Positions 31,831 to 40,574 of a stretch of DNA of 40,574 bases are shown piece after piece. The notes beneath the pieces are model-generated. The model had not been told where the DNA came from, did no database searches, and saw only the letters and a list, made by a program, of their open reading frames with translations. Origin of the DNA: Gnetum montanum (Eukaryota > Streptophyta > Gnetopsida > Gnetales > Gnetaceae); assembly GCA_015680685.1 (NCBI GenBank), contig MNCI01009556.1, positions 188,001-228,574 of the forward strand, read 5' to 3'. Position numbers and translations under genes: made by a program. Every line of letters begins with the position of its first letter. The first letter of the stretch is position 1.

Positions 31831-33400
31831 ATTCTCACCTTAAAATTGAATGAAATTTTCTTGGAGTTTCTTTTATTATCCTTAGCAAATACATAAAATA
31901 AATAATATATTAAAGTTTCAAATTAAAAATAATATTTCTTAGCTATTGTATGATTTAGAATCACCTCCAATGTTAGAAGGTGATAACTCACAAATTCTAT
32001 GATTATTTGTAGAATTCTCCATCACCATCTCATCAAGTATTTAAAGGATGGATAGCTATGACCATTTTACCATTGGATATTCTTTGGGACAAATGAAATT
32101 GGGTAAAAAAATTAGAGAACCTTGGAAACTGCTATGATGGTTAATATTGGCGAGGTAGCTCAAAAATTATTAGATTGAAAAACTACTTTCACCACCTCCG
32201 GTGAAGATTTCCATCGATTAAATATTTGCATTTTTGGTGAGAAATGAGCCTACATAAGAATCAATGACAAAGATCTAGTTCAGAAATTATAATATTCAAG
32301 GAAAATAATTGCAAGATCTCATTTACTACAATTAAGCATGTCATGTGATACTAAGTTTACCATGAAAATATTGTGTAGGAAAATATGCATTAATGTTGGC
32401 AACAACTCCTGAATGAAGTAAATTTTGTAGTTCTTCATCCAAAATGTTTAGATTCTAAAAAGGGAATTTGCAAAGTTTCAAGTTAATCAAATCACCTTGA
32501 AAGTTGAAACTAAAAAAAGAAAGCTGGGCTAAATATTAGATAATAGGATGATGCATTATGATGTACCTTGGCATCCAAAAAATGATTGATGAGAGGAAAT
32601 TTATCATTCATAGATTTCTTTAGAGTAGCAGAGACTTTTGCTACATTTTCCATGAATTGTTGGCTTGTCTCCTAAGATGCTACAACATGCATAGCTAAGC
32701 ATTCCATTTGGCTGAACTATGGATATGCCATTCTAGCACCGTTAGTAAAGGCCATGCTAGTTGGTTCAAGAATCTACCAACCCAACATAAATAGGTCCAT
32801 AATTAGTTATCCAATCATGCCATTTTATGCTAGCTTTCATTAAACAAATGCAATTCTACCAAAACTACTCCAACTATGGGTTCACTGTTATCTCTAAAAT
32901 TTTTTAGAGATACTAAAATAGGATTCAAGCTTTCAAAGCTTCATAACAAACTTAAAGCATTATTGATACAATTTTGTATCCAAAGAACAAATCCTACATT
33001 TTGGGAAGAAATTCATCAATAGTCAACTCAATTCTTGGATTGATAACTTCAATTTTCGTTGACAGAAACTAAAGAAAAGGAGAAAAAAAAATCAATGACC
33101 CTTATTCATTTACCAAATGGCTATGTAAATAAACCCTAAATACAAAATCTTCAATAATTTACCTCAACTCAGTGTTGAAGAGACTACGCATAATTGATGA
33201 TCTACTCCAACATTATAGCTTTGCTTATAATCTACAAGAAAATTACACATTTTCAAATTTAGTGCCTCTTTCAAATTATAGAGTGGAATGTGAAACTAAC
33301 AATGTCTATCTTTTTAATAGCTATGTATTCCTAGCAAGGGGAATATTTGTCTAGCCTTTTAAAGTAAGAGGAGGCTTCCTATGCCTCCCAAGGATCTGAT
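31831..33400. other. AT-rich DNA with a weak minus-strand coding trace
   Basis: Mostly featureless. On the minus strand about 32750-32560 there is a fairly open frame (MECLAMHVVAS, then QQFMENVAKVSATLKKSMND) that does not look low-complexity. I do not recognise it. It could be a gene fragment captured by a transposon, or chance. Confidence 0.3.
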
Positions 33401-33900
33401 GTTCTATAGTGACCTGCATTGATTTGTCTCTTGCCAAAGATACCCTATAACCACTACGATCACCAATGGTCAAAAACACCCACCATTTCTTATGATCATT
33501 AGCATAACCCCTGGCCACTGCATAACCATATCCACATTGCTACGACCACTTCTACAACATGTCATTGCAACATCCATATTTATTTTGCAACTTCACATGC
33601 CCATTGGTGTTCTTGTAACTGATTCTTCCTCATCCCTACACAAATCCTGCAGAAATGGACACATGCTCTCCTCCTCTGCTAGTGCTAACTCAGTAGAGAA
33701 TGAAATCCATAGAGATTGATAGCCATGCAAAACAAAAATCTTAATGTCAATGACACTATTGTACAGAAATCCATGGTCATGCTTTATGATGTGATAATCA
33801 TGTGCCATGGCGAACAACATTCTGCTTGCCACAACATGGTCACACACGAAGGCCACTGACGGCACACTCAGGTGCATAAGCACTAGGGTTATGTTTTCAA
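33360..33900 (-). other. Less AT-rich segment, possible unrecognised gene fragment
   Basis: By eye this block is less AT-rich than its neighbours. A minus-strand open stretch of 96 codons (33593-33883) reads MLMHLSVPSVAFVCDHVV, and later LALAEEESMCPFLQDLCRDE. A different minus-strand frame then stays open to about 33362 (KWWVFLTIGDRSGYRVSLAR). I do not recognise either. A broken host gene, a captured fragment and a non-coding repeat are all possible. Confidence 0.25.
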
Positions 33901-33905
33901 AATAC

Positions 33906-34440
33906 TTGAGTAATGCTGGAAAATGTGAACATGGCTACTACTGCATCCAATCTAGATTGAGGTTTTTTGAGTATAAATAGCCATTTTTTTATTACCAGAG
34001 CTCATGCATCTAAATCCACCTCCACCACTTGTAGCATCATCATGAGCTCCATGTAGAATGCCTACATGAAGTAGTGATCTCCCTTCACTAATAATTTTAG
34101 CATGAAACCCTATTGTGCCTCTCCAGGCTTCACATTCTACTTTCCACATTTTGTTCCTTTTTCTGATAGACTTTCTTGAGTAATGCCAGGAAATGCAAAC
34201 ACAGTTGATGCTGCATCTAGCCAAGATCAAGTCCATTTGAGTAGAAATGACCATTTTTCATCATTAGTAGAGCTCGTACATCTAAAGTTTCCTCCACCAT
34301 CTATAGCGCCATCATGAGCTCCATGCAAAGTGCTTGTGTCAAGCGGTGCTCTCCCTCCACTAGGAATTTTAGCATGAAAACCCTACTATTCCTCTCTAGG
34401 CTTCACATTCTACTTTTCCCATTTCATTTCTATTTATAAT
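33906..34440. repeat. Tandem duplication, ~270 bp unit, two diverged copies
   Basis: Unit 1 (33906-34175) and unit 2 (from 34176 to about 34440) both start TTGAGTAATGC. They share CATCATGAGCTCCATG, TTTTAGCATGAAA and GGCTTCACATTCTACTTT in the same order. On the minus strand both encode a similar peptide (KVECEA, GFHAKI, LHGAHD) with breaks. The units differ at many sites, so the duplication is old and not an assembly error. Confidence 0.75.
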
Positions 34441-34619
34441 AAAATTTTTAAATTTGACTCCCCTACAGTGACTCTTTGGCTCCCCTACATGTGGTGCATG
34501 ATATGGAGAATGACAAATTTCNACAAATACTTTTTTATCAAACCTCCTAAACATACCAAATAATTTTCTATTAAACCTTCTAATGCCTATCATCTATGAT
34601 CATACTTCTTGCTTAGGAG

Positions 34620-35420
34620 GCTCACTTTGAGAAAACTTTTATCATCAACACTAAATAGCAATTGTCATCTTGTGATGTTGTCATACTTTATGTATATCTC
34701 CTATGTTATTTGTATTCTATTTTAGAAAAAATTTATATATTTAGTAGCCTCCTTAATAATTTTAGTCTTGGTTTGCTACTTATTCTCTATGGCATCCTAC
34801 GATGAAGGTGTATAATGAGGTCTACTGTACAACACTTAATATTGTGTTGCTTTTAAACTAGTTCAATAACAATTATTATATGCAAACTATGATAATACAA
34901 GAAATTTGTTCCAACTATCTCTACTATCAAAATCATAAGCATGAAGCATATCCTATAAAATTTGATTCATCCTCTATTTCTAACCATTTTTTTGAGCGTG
35001 ATATGCTATGTTAAGATTTATTAAAGAATCCAAACTCTTTTGAAAAGATTGTCAAAATTTGAAAAGAAACTTAGGATCTTAGTTTGACATAATCTTATTT
35101 GGAACTCCATGCAATCTGATAATTTCTTATAAGAATAACTAAGTAATTACTTTTGTACTAGTAATTTATTTTGCAACCAAAAAGTAGAAACATTTGATTA
35201 CGAGATCTATGATCACAAATATGGAATCACTTCCACTTCTAATATGTAGTAATCCAACAATAAAATCCATGCTAATGATATCTAATTTTCACATTGGAAT
35301 GATGTATGGGTGAATATACCCATTAAGCCCTTCATGCTCTACTTTCACCTTTTGACATACCAAATACTTACAAACATACTCACTAACATCTTTCTTCATA
35401 CCAAGGCATCAATACTATGA
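34620..35420 (-). pseudogene. Integrase relic of element 5
   Basis: Shows DVSEYVCKYLVCQKVKVEHE (zinc-binding region, last Cys kept), then SMDFIVGLLHIRSGSDSIFV with the first catalytic Asp, EIIRLHGVPNKI, DPKFLFKF with the second, and SWNKFLVLS followed by FAYNNCY. The Glu segment reads GXKXRMNQIL, where X marks stop codons, so the catalytic Glu is not preserved. The C-terminal barrel-like part shows FSVDDKSFLKVS. Multiple stops. Layout is standard for Ty3/gypsy integrase. Confidence 0.8.
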
Positions 35421-35699
35421 CTTGATCTTGTGATACATCTTATTGCTACTTGGCTACATTTGATACTTTCTCAAGTGAGCCTCATCAAGTAGCTTCTACT
35501 TCACTACTATTAGCATAAACATTCTATTTCTAAACATAAACAATCTAAAACTATCAATTGAGAATCCTAATTTTTTTGAAGTAATATTTGCAATTTTCTT
35601 TTGATACAAAGAATATAAAGTATCTTGAGAAGCTATCTCATCTTTAAGAATAGACATTATAGTGAGGCTGTAAAGTTTTCTAGCTATCCTTCTTAGTGC

Positions 35700-36373
35700 A
35701 TATGCAACTTTGTTATCTTTACTTGGATGCTACTATACTATGAAATCAAATTCTCCTAACAACTCTACCCATAACCTCTATCTCATGTTCAGCTATGTTT
35801 AATTCATAATTTATTGCAAACTCTTATGATCTATTCAAAATATAATCCATTCATCATATAGATAATATCTCTCAGTCTTAACAGTAAAGAGGATGGTATC
35901 ATGTTCTAGAACATAAGCTAGATATATGATTTCATAAGGTTTTATCTATTCATAAGCATAAGTCATTGCATTTTCATCTTACACGAGAACACCACATAAA
36001 CCTTCTCTTGAAGCATATGTGTATACATTATAAGGCTCGATAGGAACTAGTAAGATCAATATAGGCACCAAGATCAATCTCTACTTTAGGTCCTTAAAAG
36101 TATTCTAACAAGCATATAATCAAGAGAAAACATGATATTTCTTAAGCAACTTAGTATAGGAACTAAAATCTTAGAGAAATCCTCCATAAATATTTTATAA
36201 TACCTTGCTAGACCTAATAAACTTTTTACTTTATTTACAAAAGTTGGATTACGTCCATCCTTGATCACTAATATCTTAGAGGTATTAATGGATATACCTA
36301 TTCTCAAAACCACATATTTAAAAAATGGTATCTCTATCTTCCAGAATGCATACATGAAGGCATGTGTATGCAA
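35700..36373 (-). pseudogene. RT connection and RNase H relic of element 5
   Basis: The open stretch 36086-36373 shows RIGISINTSKILVIKDGRNP and VKSLLGLARYYKIFMEDFS, the connection between RT and RNase H. Beyond it, to 35700, come GLCGVLV, MTYAYE, IDHKSLQ and YALR, matching RNase H order with its Asp kept in IDHKSL. Stops interrupt. Confidence 0.75.
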
Positions 36374-36379
36374 TTGTTA

Positions 36380-36780
36380 TTTATTTATGATTTATATCAT
36401 TGCTTTTAGGTGCTTCTTATTCTTTTCTTCATTGATAGAATAGACCAAGATGTAATTAATGAAAAAAAGATAAATTAATATAAATAATAATTTAGCACAT
36501 TGTTCATCAAGTGCATGAACATAACTAGTGTATTAGTGAGTACAAAAGGCATGACTAAGAACTCATAATGATCATACCTTATCCTAAAAGCTATTTTAGA
36601 TATATCCTCCTCTTGCACCCTAACTTGATAATAGCCAAATTTTAAGTCAATATTAGAGAACATATTAGCTTCTCTTAATTGATCAAAGAGGTTATCAATC
36701 CTAGGTATAGGATATTGGTTCCTAATTATCACTTGATTCATATTCAATGAGTACTATCATAACCTATGATGAAATACTTG
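36380..36780 (-). pseudogene. Reverse transcriptase relic of element 5
   Basis: The longest open part (36475-36747) shows [39 protein letters not shown] and HYEFLVMPF, which is unmistakable Ty3/gypsy RT. The active-site box then reads FINYILVYS (about 36446-36463) where F(I/V/M)DDIL is expected. Both catalytic Asp residues are lost, as expected after long neutral decay. Confidence 0.85.
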
Positions 36781-37249
36781 ATCAAATAATACCCTTGTTC
36801 AACAACTCCTAAATATGAGGTTTCTATGAAATTTATATTCTCCTGAGCTAACTCTACTAGTGATATTCTATGAGGTTTCTTGGAAATTGATTATGTTGTA
36901 GGATTAAGTGTCATTTCAAACTTAATATCTCTCTAAGGACATACTTTAACAACATCATTCTTAAATACATACAAGAACTATTGAACAACTAGAATCTTTT
37001 CTACCTTCTACTTAGACTCTTCATGCACTAAAATATTATAACACTTGCAATCATGCTTAAGAATCTACTAAATCATTTTTGTTGTTACACAATTAAGTTT
37101 GTTATGTCTCCTATTAGGTTGGATTATAACTCCTATTTCACTTGTGCACTTAAGTGAAAGGATCTTATTCTTCCATCATACTTGGTTAATCAATCTATCT
37201 TAAGTATTACATCGTATTCTTCAAGATGCATCACTAGCATATCATTATA

Positions 37250-37465
37250 CTACCTTTGATCTTGTATCATCACTTTTGTTGAAGGTAACATATCTAATAC
37301 TATCATACCAAGAAAATGGATGGTTTGAATATTCAAGGGAAAAAGAATGATTATGGGTTTATGGTATAAATGGGTTATAAGTTGAGGATCCAGAAAAGAA
37401 TTTCTAGCAATAAGGTCAAACAAGTTTAAGATTGAGAAACCACCAATGTTACCTATACTATCCAT
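37250..37465 (-). pseudogene. Protease relic of element 5
   Basis: FDLIARNSFLDPQL (about 37385-37425) aligns with the protease active site pattern (I/V)DSGATNSFI. The catalytic Asp is present but the following Ser/Thr-Gly is replaced by Leu-Ile. It lies between gag and RT as expected. Confidence 0.55.
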
Positions 37466-37649
37466 GATAGTGTTAGTTTGCTATCATTATTATTGTTTAG
37501 TTAAAGAATAAACTCTAACCTTGTGTCCTACATCTTTATTCTAAGTTTTCTTGTCCCATGTACTACTTGGTCCATAGTGTTAATCCATATCTATCCTATT
37601 GAGGCATTTCCATCCTTTATGTTCTAGTTTGTTGTACTCACGATAGTAT

Positions 37650-38350
37650 GGATAAGGAATTCTAAAATGTCCAATTTTTTCATAAGAAAAGCATGGGAAA
37701 TCATTAACATATGTTCCATGGCTACTACGTTTTCCAAAAGTTCTTACCTACATAAAGCTCTTTGACCTAACCATAGGATGAGATATCCTTTTTGGTTGAT
37801 TTAATTTCTTCCTCTTATTCAACCCTATACTTCACTTGATAGCCCAAGTCTTGGTATGAATAACATTGTAATTCATCAAAATAATAGAAACTAAACCCAC
37901 ATTGTTTGATTTAATTAGTTCATTAATAACAGTTACTAGTTATCTCTTTCTCATCGTCCCTTAAGTGAAAATCAAACTATATCAATTGAAGGAACTTAAT
38001 ATCGTACTTTGAAACAATAAGTTCTCCCTACTGTAGGTTGGATAACTCCTTGGCCTTGGTCCTTCTAAAGTCCATAGAAACATACCTCTCTTTGAAGGCT
38101 TTAACAAAATCAATCCACTCAATTTTCCTATGTGTTCAATTCCTTATGACCTTAGTTGGTCATCATTAACGATTTGTCACACCTTTTAGTTGATGGGTAG
38201 CCAATCTAGTTTGTTGTACTAAAGCACAACACATGACTTGAAATTATTCTTCCACCTTACATAATGATTTCAAAGTAGCTATAGGATACTTTGCATCACA
38301 AAAGATAGGGATCTCAACCTCATGAATTGCTCCATGAGCGCTTGCTGAAT
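37650..38350 (-). pseudogene. Gag relic of element 5
   Basis: The core shows DFVKAFKERYVSMDFRRTKA and KELSNLQ (about 38115-38030), the familiar retrotrans_gag segment in which a Trp-Phe region is followed by F-x-x-x-Y. A CCHC knuckle at about 37660-37700 reads CFSYEKIGHFRIPY. The first Cys and the His remain, and the other two Cys positions are Tyr (TGT to TAT). There are many stops. Confidence 0.7.
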
Positions 38351-38569
38351 GGGCCTTCTAACACCAATGTTGGAGTTTTTAGGTTTGAACTATCCATTTT
38401 TGCTAGAGTTAGATTGGTTTTTACTCCTAAAATTAGTAAAAATATCCCTCATTACATCATTTTAAGAGATTTTCTTATGGAGTTGTTCAGGGTTTCCCCT
38501 ACTTGGGATTGCAAATATTCTTCATAGTGACATCCTACATCATAAATTTGAGAATATTTATAACCTTCA

Positions 38570-38581
38570 ACTCTAATACTA
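38570..38581 (-). other. Primer binding site of element 5, initiator-Met type
   Basis: Minus-strand TTTAGTATTAGAG aligns with the plant initiator tRNA-Met site (T)TTGGTATCAGAG with two changes, both transitions. It lies just inside GGCATTACA, the probable 3' end of the 5' LTR. Confidence 0.65.
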
Positions 38582-38584
38582 AAT

Positions 38585-40574
38585 TGTAATGCCTCAATAA
38601 TGAAGATTAGGATATTAATGGATTATTTATATAATTAAACTAAATATGAAATTCTAAAAATTCTATGTAATAAATTTAAATAAATGCCAAAAATATATGA
38701 TAGACAAAACAATAGACATCCGTAAAATAGCTACATTGAAGTAAGAAAAAAATGCAGTAAAATGTAAANCTAAAATAGCTACATTGAAGTAAGAAAAAAA
38801 TGCAGTAAAATGTAAAATGTTGACAAGACAATGATAATAGCTCTATGTATTTTAAACCTAACCTATATACTAAGGAAAAATAATATGAATCCTTATTTCC
38901 CAAGCCAAAAAATAATAATAACAATAGTAACAAAAAATAATTATATTACATAATAAAATAGATATCAAATGAAAAAATATAGTAGCATCCACAAGAAGTT
39001 GGATACTAATGTTACTTTACTGTTAAATAGAAATTCATGATAAGAAACATAGCATAAAAAATACAAATAATGGTTTTCCTACACCAAAATAGGTAAAGCA
39101 CAATGCCAATACAACATCCTAATAGCACAATCTAGCTAAACATTACAACATAGAATTGAAGTTATACGGAAGTTCAAATCTCAATCCAACATCTAAAGCA
39201 TAAATTAATCATTAACATTATCTTCTAAATATTTCTCATCTAAGATAATATATACATCTAAAACACACATAAAATTGAAGGGAATCAAATCTCATATTGA
39301 TTAGGATAAACAACCTAATAAAATACTTTGTTATGAGTTTAGTTGAAAGCATTAGGTAGTTGGATAGTAATACACATGAGTATATGCAAATAAATGTTAG
39401 CCAAACTAACTAAAGAAAGCATACATAGTTAAAAAATATTAATAAATAAGATATTAATTAATTCCAAAATATTAACTTTACTACTACTGTCTAACCTAAA
39501 AAAATCAAATTGAAATTAATGACACTTACCAATTTGACTAATTGCAGAAGCATCCAACATACTATGAACTTAGCTAGTCACATAGTTACTATAAAGATAC
39601 GATACCTACAAACCTAACTACATAAGTATCAAACTCACTAAAACTTGACTTGCCATATAGTCACTACAACAATTATATTCAAATATCCAAATTTCAAACA
39701 ACCAAAAAAAGAAATAAATACAATGGATGATGGAAAGATAATTCCAAAACATAATTGATATGATGAATGAGTTTCTAACTCATATGTACCAAATGAATGA
39801 TGTTGTACTATATTTATCCAAAATGTGCAAGTAGCCAAACTAAAGGTTTTATGGTACAAACCAAGGTATAAATGCCAAACTAACAAATTTGAAGTGTTAA
39901 ATGAAACAAAAATCAAATTAAGAGATTAGGAAAACCTAAAAAAATATATTAAAATATTATCTACCAATGAATCTAGATCATTTAGAATCATTTTGGAACC
40001 TTATAGGTACCAAAATGCTCATAATTACCATTTTTAGTTTTCAAGAATTCTACTAGTTAGAAAATGATGTTTTTGATCATTTTCTCAATTTTCTATCACC
40101 TAGAGGTTAGGAATTGCTTTATAAAAGTTGCTTTATTTTCTATTCTATATTAAAAAATAATATCAGTTGTTCATTGTAACATCACAACTAGGTTACAAGA
40201 CATAAACAAGCTATCCTTAGGATCTACATCATCATGCTAGGCAACTTTTTCTTCTAGGATGTTGTCATCTAGAGTTATCTTTGGGTTCAAAAACATGAAA
40301 AATAGTTTGAAATCATAGTTCTACAAAGGAATTACCACTAGAATTCAAAATGAAGGTAAAACATGGATAAAAGTAGTGAGAGCATTTTGAAACTTAGTTA
40401 AAACATTGAGTAATATTTCATCCATGAAATCCAAACTTGAAAATTGACAAGGTGTAGAAATAGTATCAAAATAATAATTCTATGAATGTATTCAAATCAG
40501 TAAACAATTGATGAACAAATGAAATTAATAAAATAAAATGCAATAAATGAAATACCAAACCTAAATAGAGAAAA
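38585..40574 (-). repeat. Element 5 5' LTR and flank; outer boundary not found
   Basis: The LTR 3' end is GGCATTACA on the minus strand (38585-38593). To the right the DNA is AT-rich without coding signal. The expected LTR start was not seen before the window ends, so how much of this is LTR is unknown. A 46 bp repeat around N lies at 38723-38816. Confidence 0.4.
38723..38816. repeat. 46 bp direct repeat around a single N (probable contig-overlap artefact)
   Basis: 38723-38768 and 38771-38816 are identical, split by N and one base, exactly as at 27482-27575. Confidence 0.85.

Larger units (their letters stand above)
34600..38584 (-). mobile_element. Element 5: decayed Ty3/gypsy element (gag-PR-RT-RH-IN), minus strand
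   Basis: Minus-strand order is primer site (38570-38581), gag (about 38350-37650), protease (about 37435-37380), reverse transcriptase (about 36780-36380), connection and RNase H (36373-35700), and integrase (35420-34620). The 5' LTR lies to the right from 38585. No 3' LTR was found left of 34600, so that end is probably lost. It differs from element 4 in primer type and gag sequence. Confidence 0.82.

Noticed and set aside
33172-33354. 60-codon plus-strand open frame
   Set aside because: Short, AT-driven, no motif, and no promoter or homologous copy in the window.
38676-38933. 85-codon minus-strand frame with an internal peptide repeat
   Set aside because: The peptide repeat is created by the 46 bp duplication around N at 38769, probably an assembly fault, in AT-rich LTR DNA.

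Overview
The window looks like repeat-choked nuclear DNA from a plant with a large genome. A gymnosperm is plausible but cannot be shown from this sequence. The evidence is nested, decayed Ty3/gypsy-type LTR retrotransposons, primer sites resembling plant tRNA-Asp and initiator tRNA-Met, AT-rich intergenic DNA, and no intact host gene. No open frame is long enough to be a working gene. Nearly every coding trace is a retroelement relic broken by stops and frameshifts. Many differences between copies look like transitions, as expected from long-methylated DNA.

Layout. (1) An element called H here (plus strand) supplies 1-141, 9360-11315 and an LTR running from about 11316 to about 19049. It shows a broken gag-type zinc knuckle and a long Asn/Asp-rich tail, but no polymerase. 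(2) Element 1 (plus, 142-9354) is inserted in H. It has two LTRs, a tRNA-Asp-like primer site, gag, a 2 kb spacer, a second long coding relic (ORF2), a polypurine site and target-site duplications AGTAT. (3) Element 2 (minus, 11626-18253, duplications ATGTC) is a sister of element 1 inserted in the LTR of H. Neither element shows protease, reverse transcriptase, RNase H or integrase. (4) Element 3 (plus, about 20518-25632) is LARD-like, with a primer site but no recognisable protein. It carries a solo LTR of the element 1/2 family at 21194-22065 with duplications AGTAC. (5) Element 4 (minus, about 29650-25640) is a conventional but dead gag-PR-RT-RH-IN relic. (6) 30175-33400 is AT-rich, with a tRNA-derived SINE-like head and dispersed repeats. 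(7) 33400-34440 holds an unrecognised, less AT-rich segment and a 270 bp tandem duplication. (8) Element 5 (minus, about 38584-34600) is a second gag-PR-RT-RH-IN relic with an initiator-Met primer site. Its 5' LTR runs right from 38585 and its outer edge was not found.

How the parts relate. Elements 1 and 2 and the solo LTR form one family with LTR ends TGATGAGT...ACTCATCA. They keep gag and a coiled-coil-rich ORF2 but lack pol, so they would have depended on enzymes from another element. H shows the same logic. Dense nesting gives a relative order: H is older than elements 1 and 2, and element 3 is older than its solo LTR.

The best candidate for something little described is this pol-less gag + ORF2 family. 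Its distal LTR promoter region differs between subfamilies but usually carries GATATC-type palindromes upstream of the TATA box. Two 46 bp repeats flanking single Ns, and a poly-C run ending in Ns, are probably assembly artefacts.
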